A DNA stretch of 64,000 nucleotides from Aeromonas encheleia (GTDB lineage: Bacteria > Pseudomonadota > Gammaproteobacteria > Enterobacterales > Aeromonadaceae). The stretch spans positions 2,313,001 to 2,377,000 of the forward strand of contig NZ_LR134376.1 in NCBI RefSeq assembly GCF_900637545.1. Reading direction: 5' to 3'. The first letter of the stretch is position 1. The number at the start of each line of letters is the position of its first letter. Shown here piece by piece: positions 1 to 9,121 of this stretch. The notes under the pieces are model-generated. The model worked only from the letters and a program-made list of their open reading frames with translations, did not search any database and was not told the origin of the DNA. A program made the translations under genes and the position numbers.

Positions 1-1386
1 GTTGTGCGCCAGTTCACCGTCATGACAATTGTCTGGGGAATTGTCGGTATGTCGGTTGGTGTACTGATTGCAGCCCAGTTGATCTGGCCTGCCCTCAACT
101 TTGACACTCCCTGGCTGACTTACAGCCGATTACGCCCCCTGCACACCAACGCGGTCATCTTCGCGTTTGGCTGTAGCGCCCTGATGGCCACCTCTTTCTA
201 TGTGGTGCAACGCACCTGCCAAACCAGACTGTTCGGCGGCCCCCTGGCCTCCTTCGTGTTCTGGGGCTGGCAGGCCATCATCCTCGCCGCCGCCATCTCA
301 CTGCCGCTGGGATACACCACCTCCAAGGAATACGCCGAGCTGGAGTGGCCCATCGACATCGCCATCGCCGTGGTCTGGGTGAGTTACGCCATCGTCTTCT
401 TCGGTACCCTGGCCAAGCGCACCACCTCCCACATCTATGTGGCGAACTGGTTCTTTGGCGCCTTCATCATCACGGTTGCCGTGCTGCACATCGTCAACAA
501 CATGGAAGTGCCGCTTTCCGGCATGAAGTCCTACTCCATGTATTCCGGTGCCATGGATGCCATGGTGCAGTGGTGGTATGGCCACAACGCGGTCGGCTTC
601 CTGCTGACGGCTGGCTTCCTCGGCATGATGTACTACTTCGTGCCCAAGCAGGCGGGACGCCCGGTCTACTCCTACCGTCTCTCCATAGTGCACTTCTGGG
701 CGCTGATCTCACTCTATATCTGGGCCGGTCCGCACCACCTGCACTACACCGCGCTGCCCGACTGGGCCCAGTCCCTCGGCATGGTGATGTCCCTGATCCT
801 GTTCGTGCCCTCCTGGGGCGGCATGATCAACGGCATCATGACCCTGTCCGGTGCCTGGCACAAACTGCGCTATGACCCCATCCTGCGCTTCCTGATCGTG
901 TCCCTGTCGTTCTACGGCATGTCCACCTTTGAAGGCCCCATGATGGCGATCAAGACGGTCAACGCCCTCTCCCACTACACCGACTGGACCATAGGTCACG
1001 TCCACTCCGGCGCGCTGGGCTGGGTTGCCATGGTATCCATCGGCGCCGTGTATCACCTGATCCCGAACCTGTTCGAGCAGGGCCGCATGTACAGCATTCG
1101 CCTGATCAACGTTCACTTCTGGCTGGCGACCGTGGGTACCGTGCTCTACATCGTCTCCATGTGGATTTCCGGTGTGATGCAAGGCCTGATGTGGCGTGCG
1201 GTCAACGACGACGGCACCCTGACCTACAGCTTCGTGGAAGCGCTGCAGGCCTCTTATCCCTTCTACTTCGTGCGCTTCCTGGGTGGCTGCTTCTTCGTCA
1301 CCGGCATGTTGCTGATGGCCTACAACGCCTATCGCACCATCACTGCGCCCAAGGGTTCCCTGGAACCTGTCGCACAGCCAGCATGA
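1..1386 (+). CDS. ccoN: cbb3-type cytochrome c oxidase subunit I, 5' end cut by window
   Basis: Catalytic heme-copper subunit of the high-affinity cbb3 oxidase in the inner membrane. It reduces O2 at low oxygen and pumps protons. The reading frame is open to base 1, and family members start about 13 residues earlier, so the true start lies outside the window. Counting from the GTG at base 4, the expected heme and CuB histidines are all present: H47, H194, H244, H245, H332 and H334. Their spacing matches characterised CcoN proteins. About 12 hydrophobic segments are visible. ccoO follows after 16 bases in one operon. Confidence 0.97.
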   Translation, partial: VVRQFTVMTIVWGIVGMSVGVLIAAQLIWPALNFDTPWLTYSRLRPLHTNAVIFAFGCSALMATSFYVVQRTCQTRLFGGPLASFVFWGWQAIILAAAISLPLGYTTSKEYAELEWPIDIAIAVVWVSYAIVFFGTLAKRTTSHIYVANWFFGAFIITVAVLHIVNNMEVPLSGMKSYSMYSGAMDAMVQWWYGHNAVGFLLTAGFLGMMYYFVPKQAGRPVYSYRLSIVHFWALISLYIWAGPHHLHYTALPDWAQSLGMVMSLILFVPSWGGMINGIMTLSGAWHKLRYDPILRFLIVSLSFYGMSTFEGPMMAIKTVNALSHYTDWTIGHVHSGALGWVAMVSIGAVYHLIPNLFEQGRMYSIRLINVHFWLATVGTVLYIVSMWISGVMQGLMWRAVNDDGTLTYSFVEALQASYPFYFVRFLGGCFFVTGMLLMAYNAYRTITAPKGSLEPVAQPA

Positions 1387-1402
1387 TTGAAGAGGTCAAA
1401 GC

Positions 1403-2017
1403 ATGAGCAACAAAAATCGTCACGAGATCTTTGAAAAGAGCGTACCCATGCTGGTGGTCGGCATCATCTTTGCCATCAGCCTGGGGGGCCTGGTCGAAAT
1501 CACCCCGCTGTTCTTCCAGAAACAGACCACGGAGCCGGTGGAGGGCCTCAAGCCCTACACCGCCCTGCAGATGGAAGGGCGCGACATCTTCATCCGCGAA
1601 GGCTGCACCGTCTGCCACAGCCAGATGATCCGTCCGTTCCGCGCCGAGACCGAGCGTTACGGTCACTACTCGGTCGCCGGCGAGAGCGTGTGGGAGCACC
1701 CCTTCCTGTGGGGCTCCAAGCGTACCGGTCCGGACCTGGCCCGGGTCGGCGGTCGCTATTCCGATGACTGGCATCGCGCTCACCTGATCAACCCGCGCGA
1801 CGTGGTGCCCGAGTCCAACATGCCCTCCTTCCCCTGGCTGGAGACCAACGTCCTGACCGGCGAGTTGACCGGCAAGAAGCTGGCGCTGTTCCGGGACAAC
1901 TTCGGCGTGCCTTATACCGATGAGGACATCAAGGGGGCGAGCGATGCCGTGAAGGGCAAGACCGAGCTGGATGCCCTGGTGGCCTATCTGCAATCACTGG
2001 GTCATGCCCTGAAATAA
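1403..2017 (+). CDS. ccoO: cbb3 oxidase monoheme cytochrome c subunit II
   Basis: Membrane-anchored monoheme cytochrome c that passes electrons to CcoN. The 204-residue protein has one N-terminal membrane anchor (about residues 13-33). It carries one heme c motif, C68-x-x-C71-H72, and Met140 in an NMPSFPW context is the likely axial ligand. It is normal length for CcoO. It sits between ccoN and ccoQ with short gaps, consistent with one transcript. Confidence 0.97.
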   Translation: MSNKNRHEIFEKSVPMLVVGIIFAISLGGLVEITPLFFQKQTTEPVEGLKPYTALQMEGRDIFIREGCTVCHSQMIRPFRAETERYGHYSVAGESVWEHPFLWGSKRTGPDLARVGGRYSDDWHRAHLINPRDVVPESNMPSFPWLETNVLTGELTGKKLALFRDNFGVPYTDEDIKGASDAVKGKTELDALVAYLQSLGHALK

Positions 2018-2028
2018 GGAGTAGGGAT

Positions 2029-2208
2029 ATGGATTACGGCACATTTCGCGGCCTCTACACCCTGCTGTTGATGGCCATCATGATCGGCATCATCGTCTGG
2101 GCTTACAGCAAGCGCCGCAAGGCCTCCTTCGACGAGGCTGCCAACCTGGTTTTTGCCGACGACGAGCAACCCAGTGCTGATAACAAGAACGCAGGAGCGA
2201 AGCAATAA
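2029..2208 (+). CDS. ccoQ: cbb3 oxidase small subunit CcoQ (59 aa)
   Basis: Small single-span subunit that helps stabilise the cbb3 complex. The protein starts MDYGTFRGLYTLL, has one membrane helix (about residues 8-25), then a basic KRRK stop-transfer patch and a polar tail. The start lies just after GGAGTAGGGAT, which supplies a ribosome site. Its TAA stop shares one A with the ccoP ATG, so the two are translationally coupled. It is too short for most gene-finding cut-offs, but position and topology identify it. Confidence 0.92.
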   Translation: MDYGTFRGLYTLLLMAIMIGIIVWAYSKRRKASFDEAANLVFADDEQPSADNKNAGAKQ

Positions 2209-3185
2209 TGAGCACTTTGTTTAGCATTTTTGTGACCGTCATCAGTTTGGGCACCATCTTGGGCTGCTTCCTGCTGCTGATGTGGTGCATGAAGGACAAG
2301 ATGGGGTCCGAAGAGGGCAAACCCATGGGGCACACCTTCGACGGCATCGAGGAGATCAACAACCCGCTGCCGAAGTGGTGGTCCTACATGTTCCTCTTCT
2401 TCATCGTCACCGGCCTCATCTACCTGCTCGCCTTCCCGGGCCTCGGCAACTGGAAGGGCCTGCTGGGCTGGCAGAGCTCCAACCAGGACATCCGCTCCCT
2501 GGCGGACTCCAAGGCCGCGGTGGCCTCCGCCAAGGCGGAAGGGCGCGCGGTCGAGTATGACCGTGAACTGGTCAAGGCCGACGAAGTCTATGGCGCCAAG
2601 TTCCGCGAGCTGGCCTATCAGGCTGACGGCAAGAGCTATCGTCCCATCGAAGACGTCGCCGCCGATCCGGAAGCCCGCAAGGTGGGTCAGCGTCTGTTCC
2701 TGCAGAACTGCTCCCAGTGCCATGGCTCCGATGCCCGTGGCGGTCGCGGCTTCCCGAACCTGACCGACAGCGAATGGCAATGGGGCGGTCAACCGGATCA
2801 GATCAAGACCACCATCATGGGCGGTCGTCAGGGCATCATGGCGGCCTGGGGCGAGATCCTGGGTCAGGATGGGGTCAAGGAGGTTGCCTCCTATGTGCTG
2901 AGCCTGTCCGGCCGCAAGGTCGATCTGGTCGAAGCCAAGAAGGGGGAAGCCCGTTTCGCCATGTGCGCCGCCTGTCACGGCCCGGACGCCAAGGGCGGTA
3001 TCGCCTTCGGGGCACCGGATCTGACCAACAATACCTGGTTGTACGGCGGCTCCCGTCAGGTGGTGGAGCAGACCATCACCCACGGGCGTCACGGCGTGAT
3101 GCCGGCCTGGAAGGATATCCTGGGGGAAGACAAGGTCCATCTGCTGGCATCCTATGTCTATAGCTTGTCCCACAACGATAAGTAA
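2208..3185 (+). CDS. ccoP: cbb3 oxidase diheme cytochrome c subunit III
   Basis: Diheme cytochrome c that receives electrons from the periplasmic cytochrome pool. The 325-residue protein has two N-terminal membrane segments (about 4-26 and 57-76). Two cytochrome c domains carry C168-x-x-C171-H172 and C253-x-x-C256-H257. It overlaps the ccoQ stop by one base. It is the last gene of ccoNOQP, and a strong hairpin terminator follows at 3225-3252. Confidence 0.97.
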   Translation: MSTLFSIFVTVISLGTILGCFLLLMWCMKDKMGSEEGKPMGHTFDGIEEINNPLPKWWSYMFLFFIVTGLIYLLAFPGLGNWKGLLGWQSSNQDIRSLADSKAAVASAKAEGRAVEYDRELVKADEVYGAKFRELAYQADGKSYRPIEDVAADPEARKVGQRLFLQNCSQCHGSDARGGRGFPNLTDSEWQWGGQPDQIKTTIMGGRQGIMAAWGEILGQDGVKEVASYVLSLSGRKVDLVEAKKGEARFAMCAACHGPDAKGGIAFGAPDLTNNTWLYGGSRQVVEQTITHGRHGVMPAWKDILGEDKVHLLASYVYSLSHNDK

Positions 3186-3224
3186 AATAAGCAGTAACAT
3201 GTGATAAGCACGTGATTACTCAGC

Positions 3225-3252
3225 AAAAAGCCTCGACTCTTCGAGGCTTTTT
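3225..3252 (+). terminator. Rho-independent terminator of ccoNOQP
   Basis: A perfect 12-base stem (AAAAAGCCTCGA / TCGAGGCTTTTT) with loop CTCT ends in a T run 40 bases after the ccoP stop. It separates the structural operon from the maturation genes that start at fixH. Confidence 0.9.
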
Positions 3253-3310
3253 GTTATCTTGTGTTGGTTAAAATCCCTCTATTTTGTTAATCATAGGTTT
3301 CGGTAGCACT

Positions 3311-3799
3311 ATGACTCAACCCTGGTATCGCCAATTCTGGCCCTGGTTCATCATCGCCCTCCCCTGCGCCGCCGTCGTCGGCAGCATCGCCACCGCCATC
3401 ATCGCCAGCAAGGACGGGGTCAACCTGGTGGCCGAAGACTATTACAAGCAGGGCAAGGAGATTAATCAGGACCTCAGCAAGTTTGATCGCGCCGAGGCCC
3501 TCCACATCCGCATGGCCCTGACGGTCAACGGCAACGAGCTGACCCTCAAGCCCCTCGCCGGCGATATCCCGCCCGGGCAGGCGCTGCGCCTCTCTCTGTT
3601 CCATCCGACCCTGGCCGGCATGGATAGCGAGCACCTGATGACGGCCGACGGCAATGGCGTCTATCGCCTGCTGTTCGACAAGGCCCCCACCGGCAAGTGG
3701 CACATCCGGGTCGATGCCTTCGACCACGAGTGGCGCCTGCAGGAGACGGTACAGCTGCCGACCAAGGCCCCCATCGAACTCGATCCCAAGGGACGCTAA
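3311..3799 (+). CDS. fixH: FixH/CcoH family cbb3 oxidase assembly protein
   Basis: Single-span membrane protein needed for cbb3 oxidase assembly; known CcoH proteins contact the assembling complex. I chose the ATG that gives MTQPWYRQFWPWFIIALP, the usual family N-terminus. An upstream in-frame start at 3284 would add nine unrelated residues. One membrane helix (about 9-31) is followed by a beta-rich periplasmic domain with the typical EDYYKQGKEIN segment. It lies between the ccoP terminator and ccoI. ccoG, often found at this point in other genomes, is absent. Confidence 0.9.
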   Translation: MTQPWYRQFWPWFIIALPCAAVVGSIATAIIASKDGVNLVAEDYYKQGKEINQDLSKFDRAEALHIRMALTVNGNELTLKPLAGDIPPGQALRLSLFHPTLAGMDSEHLMTADGNGVYRLLFDKAPTGKWHIRVDAFDHEWRLQETVQLPTKAPIELDPKGR

Positions 3800-3802
3800 G
3801 CC

Positions 3803-6193
3803 ATGACGGGTTGCTTCCACTGCGGTGAGCCGGTGCCCGCTGGCAGCAGCTATGCACTCGAGATCAAGGGCATAGTGCAACCCATGTGCTGCCCCGGCTG
3901 CCAGGCCGTGGCCCAAACCATTCTCGAATGCGGTCTCGCCAGTTACTACGAACACCGCACCGCCCCCGGCCTCAAGGGGGAGCTGGTGCCCAGCGAACTG
4001 GCCGCCCTCAGCCACTACGATCTGGCCGAGGTGCAGCAGGATTTCGTCACCGACAGCGGCACGGGCAGCCAGCGCGAGATCCAGCTCAGCGTGGAAGGGC
4101 TGACTTGCGCCGCCTGCGCCTGGCTCATCGAGCGCCACCTGACCCGACTCGACGGCCTGCACTACGTCAACGTCAACACCACCACCCACAGGGCCCGCAT
4201 CAAGTGGGATCCGGCGCGGCTCTCCCTGAGTGACATCCTCAAGGGCTTCGCCAAGATCGGCTATCGCGCCTACCCCTTCCAGACCCACAGCCAAGAGGCG
4301 CTCTACGCCCGCGAGGTGCGCAGCTACATGTTCCGCATGGCGCTGGCTGGCCTCGGCTCCATGCAGGTGATGATGTGCGCCGTGGCGCTCTACATGGATC
4401 TCTTCATCAGCGTCGAGGAGGAGTTCATGATCTACTTCAAGTGGATCAGCCTCTTGCTCTCGACCCCCATCATGATCTACTCGGCCCAGCCGTTCTATGT
4501 GGGCGCCTGGCGCAGCCTGAAGCAGGGCCACCTCTCCATGGACGTGTCGGTGTCGCTGGCGCTGATCGGTGCCTTCGTCGCCTCCATCTGGGCCACGGTA
4601 TTCAATACGGGTGAGGTCTATTACGACTCCATCACCATGTTTGTCTTCTTCCTGCTGCTGGGGCGCCTGCTCGAGCTGCGGGCCAGGCGCAAGGCGTCGG
4701 AGTCGAGCTCCAACCTGGCGCGGCTGGTGCCCATCATGGCGACCCGCATCGACGAGGATGGCGAGCACGACGTGGCCGCCAAGACGCTGCAAGTCGGGGA
4801 CAGGGTGCGGGTGCTGGCGGGGGCCACATTGCCCGCCGATGGCATCATCACCCTGGGGCAGGCCAGCCTCAACGAAGCCATGCTGACCGGCGAGCAACTG
4901 CCCCTGCTCAAACGACCCGGGGATCCCGTCTATGCCGGCACCATTAACACGGATGCGCCGCTCGACATCCGGGTCAGCCACCCCATCGCGGAGTCACGCC
5001 TGGCCCAGATCATGCGGCTGCAGGACAGCGCCCTCGATGACAAACCCGCCATCGCCCAGCTGGCCGACGTACTCTCCCGTCACTTCATCCTGGTGCTGCT
5101 GCTCATCGCCGCCGGGGTCTGGACCTACTGGCACTTCCATCAGCCGGAGCAGGCGTTCTGGATCACGCTGGCGGTGCTGGTGGCCACCTGCCCCTGCGCC
5201 CTGTCGCTGGCCACCCCGACCGCGCTCACCTCGGCCACCGCCCACCTCACCCGCACCGGCATACTGCTGCGCCGCGGCCACGTGCTGGACGTGCTGACCC
5301 GCGCCAACCGGGTGGTGATGGACAAGACGGGTACCCTGACCACCGGCAGCATCAGCCTGACCGGCACCCAAGTATTGGCCGAGCTGAGTGAGGCCCAGTG
5401 CCTAGCCATCGCCCAGGCGCTCGAGGCCTATTCCGAACACCCCATCGCCCGCGCCTTCAGGGGCTCGGCCGCCGAAGCTGCCGCACCGTTGCCGGCGAGC
5501 GAGGTGCTCCCCGTCATCGGCCACGGCATTCAGGGAACGGTCGCCGGCACCCGTTATCGCATCGGCAGCGCCCGCTGGCTCGGGCTGGCTGAGGAGCAGA
5601 GCGCGACTCAGGGGCTGGCCATCTATCTGGCCGACGACGCCCGCCTGCTGGCCCGCTTCACCCTGGCGGATACATTGCGCCCAGATGCCAGGGCGCTGAT
5701 CCAGGCCTTCAAGGCCGCCGGGCTGCACACCACCATACTCACCGGGGACGGCTCGGCCGAGGCCGACGCGATCGCCCGCGAGCTGGGGGTGGATGAGCTG
5801 GTGAAAGGGGTGACGCCGGATGGCAAGCTGAGCTACCTCAAGGCGCGAGAAGCCGCGGGCGACATCAGCATCATGGTGGGGGATGGCATCAACGATGCTC
5901 CTGTGCTGGCCGGCGCCCACGCCTCCTTCGCCATGGCGGGTGGCACGGATCTGGCCAAGAACAGCGCCGATGCCATACTGCTGGCCGATGATCTCTCCCG
6001 CCTGCTGACGGCCCGCACCCTGGCGCTGCGCACCCGCAAGATCATCAAGGAGAACTTCGCCTGGTCCATCGGCTACAACCTGTTGGTGCTGCCGCTGGCG
6101 GCCAGCGGCTGGTTGCCCCCCTATCTTGCGGCGGCGGGTATGTCCCTGAGCTCCCTCATAGTAGTGACCAACTCCATGCGCCTGAACCGTTGA
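3803..6193 (+). CDS. ccoI: P1B-type copper-transporting ATPase for cbb3 maturation
   Basis: Copper-exporting P-type ATPase that supplies copper for the CuB centre of CcoN. The 796-residue protein begins with a cysteine-rich segment (CFHC, CCPGC), as in FixI/CcoI. It then has a heavy-metal domain with C102-A-A-C105, the transmembrane CPC motif at 463-465, the DKTGT phosphorylation site at about 507 and the GDGIND hinge near 693. It starts three bases after fixH and is translated in the same operon. Its size and N-terminal cysteines separate it from CopA. Confidence 0.95.
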   Translation: MTGCFHCGEPVPAGSSYALEIKGIVQPMCCPGCQAVAQTILECGLASYYEHRTAPGLKGELVPSELAALSHYDLAEVQQDFVTDSGTGSQREIQLSVEGLTCAACAWLIERHLTRLDGLHYVNVNTTTHRARIKWDPARLSLSDILKGFAKIGYRAYPFQTHSQEALYAREVRSYMFRMALAGLGSMQVMMCAVALYMDLFISVEEEFMIYFKWISLLLSTPIMIYSAQPFYVGAWRSLKQGHLSMDVSVSLALIGAFVASIWATVFNTGEVYYDSITMFVFFLLLGRLLELRARRKASESSSNLARLVPIMATRIDEDGEHDVAAKTLQVGDRVRVLAGATLPADGIITLGQASLNEAMLTGEQLPLLKRPGDPVYAGTINTDAPLDIRVSHPIAESRLAQIMRLQDSALDDKPAIAQLADVLSRHFILVLLLIAAGVWTYWHFHQPEQAFWITLAVLVATCPCALSLATPTALTSATAHLTRTGILLRRGHVLDVLTRANRVVMDKTGTLTTGSISLTGTQVLAELSEAQCLAIAQALEAYSEHPIARAFRGSAAEAAAPLPASEVLPVIGHGIQGTVAGTRYRIGSARWLGLAEEQSATQGLAIYLADDARLLARFTLADTLRPDARALIQAFKAAGLHTTILTGDGSAEADAIARELGVDELVKGVTPDGKLSYLKAREAAGDISIMVGDGINDAPVLAGAHASFAMAGGTDLAKNSADAILLADDLSRLLTARTLALRTRKIIKENFAWSIGYNLLVLPLAASGWLPPYLAAAGMSLSSLIVVTNSMRLNR

Positions 6194-6284
6194 GGCTCAG
6201 GCGCCAGGGCCACCTGCCGCGATGACAGGGGCATGCCGGCCTCAACTGGTTTATCATGACCCCCCCCACAGCAAGGCTCGCATC

Positions 6285-6473
6285 ATGAACATCATCTTCG
6301 TCCTCATCCCCATTGCCATCCTGTTCGTCATCATCGCGGGCGTCGTCTTCTTCTGGGCCATTCGTTCGGAGCAGTTCGAGGATCTGGATCGCCAGGGCTC
6401 CAACATCCTGTTCGACGAGGAGCAACCCACCGCCAAGGGCGAGGACCCGCAACGTGATGACAAACAGCCTTGA
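6285..6473 (+). CDS. ccoS: cbb3 oxidase maturation protein CcoS (62 aa)
   Basis: Small membrane protein required for cofactor insertion into cbb3 oxidase. I placed the start at the ATG giving MNIIFVLIPIAILFVI; an upstream in-frame start at 6222 has no family support. One helix (about 2-24) is followed by FFWAIRSEQFEDLDRQG, the conserved CcoS signature, and a short acidic tail. The next gene starts inside its last codons, a 17-base overlap that suggests translational coupling. Confidence 0.92.
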   Translation: MNIIFVLIPIAILFVIIAGVVFFWAIRSEQFEDLDRQGSNILFDEEQPTAKGEDPQRDDKQP

Positions 6474-7143
6474 TCTGATGGGGGCCCTGCTGGTGGGGCT
6501 GGCAGGCTCTGGCCACTGCATCGCCATGTGCGGTGGCGTCTCGGCCGCCCTCTCCATGGCGATCCCGCCCGACAAGCAGCACTTCTGGGGACGGCTCGGC
6601 TACCTGCTCAACTACAACCTAGGGCGGATCCTCAGCTATGTGATCGCGGGCGCCCTGGTCGGTGGACTGCTGGCCACCACCGGCGAGCTCGGGGCCGGCA
6701 AGCATGCCATCGCCGGCTTGCGGCTGGTGGCGGCGCTGCTGATGGTAGCCCTCGGTCTCTATCTGGCCGGCTGGTGGCAGGGCATACTGCTGCTCGAGCG
6801 TCTCGGCGCTCGGCTCTGGCCCCACATCAGGCCGCTGGCGGGCAAGTTTCTCCCCTTCCATTCGGCCCTACAGGCCCTCCCCTTTGGCATGGTGTGGGGC
6901 TGGCTGCCCTGCGGTCTGGTCTACTCCATGCTGACCTGGAGTGCGGCGGCCGGCTCCGCCAGTGGCGGGGCCTTGCTCATGCTCGGCTTCGGCATCGGCA
7001 CCCTGCCGACGCTGTTTGCATTGGGCGGTCTGGCGGACAGGTTGCGTTACTGGCTGACCCTGCGCAGCCTGCGCGTCGGAGGGGCTCTGCTGCTCATCCT
7101 GTATGGACTGCATACCCTCTGGATCGGCATTGCATCCTTTTGA
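6457..7143 (+). CDS. TauE/SafE-type membrane protein of the cbb3 maturation cluster
   Basis: Polytopic inner-membrane protein of 228 residues with about six hydrophobic segments. The start is the ATG inside ccoS giving MTNSLDLMGALLVGLAGSGHCIAMCGG. The GSGHCIAMCGG and MVWGWLPCGLVYSML motifs, with conserved Cys and His, are typical of the CcoS-linked branch of the sulfite exporter TauE/SafE (DsbD-like) superfamily. Relatives are proposed to act in copper or thiol handling during oxidase assembly. That role here rests on context. The gene lies between ccoS and fnr. Confidence 0.85.
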   Translation: MTNSLDLMGALLVGLAGSGHCIAMCGGVSAALSMAIPPDKQHFWGRLGYLLNYNLGRILSYVIAGALVGGLLATTGELGAGKHAIAGLRLVAALLMVALGLYLAGWWQGILLLERLGARLWPHIRPLAGKFLPFHSALQALPFGMVWGWLPCGLVYSMLTWSAAAGSASGGALLMLGFGIGTLPTLFALGGLADRLRYWLTLRSLRVGGALLLILYGLHTLWIGIASF

Positions 7144-7181
7144 AACCCTATCCAAAACGGATGAGTTGATGGTAAACTTGT

Positions 7182-7195
7182 TTGATATAAATCAA
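7182..7195 (+). promoter_or_regulatory. FNR box upstream of fnr
   Basis: The 14-base sequence TTGATATAAATCAA is an exact match to the FNR consensus TTGAT-N4-ATCAA. It lies 16 bases before the fnr start codon, so FNR bound here would sit over the promoter or transcript start. That fits the anaerobic autorepression known for fnr in enteric bacteria. Confidence 0.85.
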
Positions 7196-7211
7196 TTATT
7201 CATATGAGCCT

Positions 7212-7967
7212 ATGATCCCGGACAAGAAACCTGGCAGACGTATTCAGAGCGGTGGCTGTGCAATTCATTGCCAGGATTGCAGCATCAGCCAGCTCTGCAT
7301 CCCCTTCACCCTGAACGACAACGAGCTCGATCAGCTGGACAGCATCATCGAGCGCAAAAAGCCGATCCAGAAGGGCGAGGAGCTGTTCAAGGCCGGTGAT
7401 GAGCTGAAGTCGCTCTACGCCATCCGCTCCGGGACCATCAAGTCATACACCATCACCGAGCAGGGCGACGAGCAGATCACCGCCTTCCACTTGGCCGGGG
7501 ATCTGGTTGGCTTCGACGCCATCCACAAGCAGGCTCACCCCTCCTTCGCCCAGGCGCTGGAAACCGCCATGGTGTGCGAGATCCCGTTCGACGTGCTCGA
7601 CGATCTCTCCGGCAAGATGCCCAAGCTGCGTCAGCAGATCATGCGACTGATGAGCAACGAAATCATGGGGGATCAGGAGATGATCCTGCTGCTCTCCAAG
7701 AAGAATGCCGAAGAGCGCCTCGCCGCCTTCCTGCACAACCTGTCGGTGCGCTTCTCCGAGCGTGGCTTCTCCGCCAAGGAGTTCCGTCTCTCCATGACCC
7801 GCGGCGACATCGGCAACTACCTCGGCCTCACCGTTGAGACCATCAGCCGCCTGCTCGGTCGCTTCCAGAAGTCCGGCCTCATCAGCGTCAAGGGCAAGTA
7901 CATCACGGTGCTGGATCATGTGGCACTCGGTGTCATGGCTGGCGCCACCCGCCCCGCCTGCGGCTGA
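7212..7967 (+). CDS. fnr: Fumarate/nitrate reduction transcriptional regulator FNR
   Basis: Oxygen-sensing CRP-family regulator that binds DNA as a [4Fe-4S] dimer under anaerobic conditions. The 251-residue protein keeps the four cluster ligands at the same numbers as E. coli FNR: C20, C23, C29 and C122. A cyclic-nucleotide-binding fold (about 35-150) is followed by a C-terminal helix-turn-helix with the [13 protein letters not shown] recognition segment. It lies directly after the cbb3 maturation genes, which FNR controls in many bacteria. A perfect FNR box precedes it. Confidence 0.97.
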   Translation: MIPDKKPGRRIQSGGCAIHCQDCSISQLCIPFTLNDNELDQLDSIIERKKPIQKGEELFKAGDELKSLYAIRSGTIKSYTITEQGDEQITAFHLAGDLVGFDAIHKQAHPSFAQALETAMVCEIPFDVLDDLSGKMPKLRQQIMRLMSNEIMGDQEMILLLSKKNAEERLAAFLHNLSVRFSERGFSAKEFRLSMTRGDIGNYLGLTVETISRLLGRFQKSGLISVKGKYITVLDHVALGVMAGATRPACG

Positions 7968-8080
7968 TCACACCCGCCTCTCCCCCCTATTGCCGGATCG
8001 GTTCGTCCTGAAATTTGATCCGGCACAGTTCCCCGCCTCTCCCCTTGGACTAAGCTGTAAAGGCTAAAGAGTTGCCATCA

Positions 8081-8096
8081 TTGGCGTTTTTGCCAA
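8081..8096 (+). promoter_or_regulatory. Hairpin abutting the uspE Shine-Dalgarno
   Basis: TTGGC-GTTTTT-GCCAA forms a five-base stem with a six-base loop, ending directly at the strong AGGAGGAG ribosome site of uspE. It could influence translation, but the stem is short. Confidence 0.35.
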
Positions 8097-8106
8097 GGAG
8101 GAGAAC

Positions 8107-9054
8107 ATGGTCAAGTACCGAAATATTCTGGTGGTGATCAACCCGGAAGAGGAGCGCCAGATCGCGCTCGAACGGGCGGTCAAGATCGCCGAGCTGGACG
8201 AGGGCGCCCAGCTGACCCTGTTGCTGACCATCTACGACTTCTCATACGAGATGACGGCCATGCTGTCGGTGGATGAGCGGGAAGAGATGCGCCATGGGGT
8301 CATCTCGCAGCGCCGGGAATGGCTCGATGACATACTGCAGCCCTACCGTGCCAAGGGGGTCGAGTGCGAGGTCAAGGTGGTGTGGCACAACCGCCCCTTC
8401 GAATGCGTGATCCAGACAGTGCTGGCACAGCGCCACGATCTGGTGGTCAAGGCGACCCACCATCACTCCTTCCTGCAGACCTTCATCTTCACCCCGACCG
8501 ACTGGCACCTGCTGCGCAAGTGTCCCTGCCCCGTCCTGCTGGTCAAGGAGGGTCATTGGCAGCGAGGCGGCAACATCATTGCCGCCATCAACTGCTCAAG
8601 CGATGATCTGGAGCAGAAGGTGCTCAATGAGCGCATCACCCGCGAGGGGGCCGCCATCGCCGATCTGCTCGGTTCCAACCTCTATCTGGTCAATACCTAC
8701 CCGGGCACCCCGGTCAATGTGGCCATCGAGCTGCCCGAATTCGATCCCAACGCCTATAACGACGCCATCCGCAAGCACCACGAGGATCTGCTGCGCGAGC
8801 ATGCGGATCAATTTGGCATCGGGCACATGTGGACCAAGGTGGCAGAGGGGCTGCCGGAAGAGGTGCTGCCCGACCTGGCCGACGATCTCAAGGCCACCCT
8901 GATGATCATGGGCTGCGTCGGCCGTACCGGCCTCTCCGCCGCGCTGCTTGGCAACACCGCCGAGCACGTGGTGGATCGGCTCAACTGCGACATCCTGATC
9001 CTCAAACCGGACGATTACAGCTGTCCGGTGGACGACAGGCGTCATCCGGCATAA
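8107..9054 (+). CDS. uspE: Tandem universal stress protein UspE
   Basis: Cytoplasmic stress protein built of two Usp (Rossmann-like) domains, about residues 3-150 and 157-305. The 315-residue length equals that of E. coli UspE. Each half begins with a beta strand typical of the family (YRNILVVINP and GNIIAAINCS). The second ends with the MIMGCVGRTGLSAALLGNTAEHVV segment, shaped like the usual nucleotide-binding loop. A very strong ribosome site precedes the start. The fnr-uspE neighbourhood is conserved in many gammaproteobacteria. Confidence 0.94.
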   Translation: MVKYRNILVVINPEEERQIALERAVKIAELDEGAQLTLLLTIYDFSYEMTAMLSVDEREEMRHGVISQRREWLDDILQPYRAKGVECEVKVVWHNRPFECVIQTVLAQRHDLVVKATHHHSFLQTFIFTPTDWHLLRKCPCPVLLVKEGHWQRGGNIIAAINCSSDDLEQKVLNERITREGAAIADLLGSNLYLVNTYPGTPVNVAIELPEFDPNAYNDAIRKHHEDLLREHADQFGIGHMWTKVAEGLPEEVLPDLADDLKATLMIMGCVGRTGLSAALLGNTAEHVVDRLNCDILILKPDDYSCPVDDRRHPA

Positions 9055-9061
9055 GCGTTTC

Positions 9062-9112
9062 TTGCCCTCCCCCGGGACATGGCTATAATAAGCCGCTTAT
9101 TTTTGTCCCGGG
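9062..9112 (+). promoter_or_regulatory. ttcA promoter with nested inverted repeats
   Basis: A -35-like TTGCCC (9062-9067) and an exact TATAAT (9084-9089) are 16 bases apart. A perfect nine-base inverted repeat, CCCGGGACA (9071-9079) and TGTCCCGGG (9104-9112), brackets the -10 box. An odd palindrome ATAAGC-C-GCTTAT (9088-9100) covers the expected transcript start. The left arm lies upstream of the likely start, so this looks more like a protein-binding site than an RNA hairpin. Confidence 0.6.
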
Positions 9113-9121
9113 TTTGAGGCC

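Noticed and set aside
3287..4981. 564-codon open frame on the minus strand opposite fixH and ccoI
   Set aside because: It is opposite strongly conserved ccoI and is rich in His, Gly and Gln, as expected from the antisense of GC-rich coding DNA. No domain is visible.
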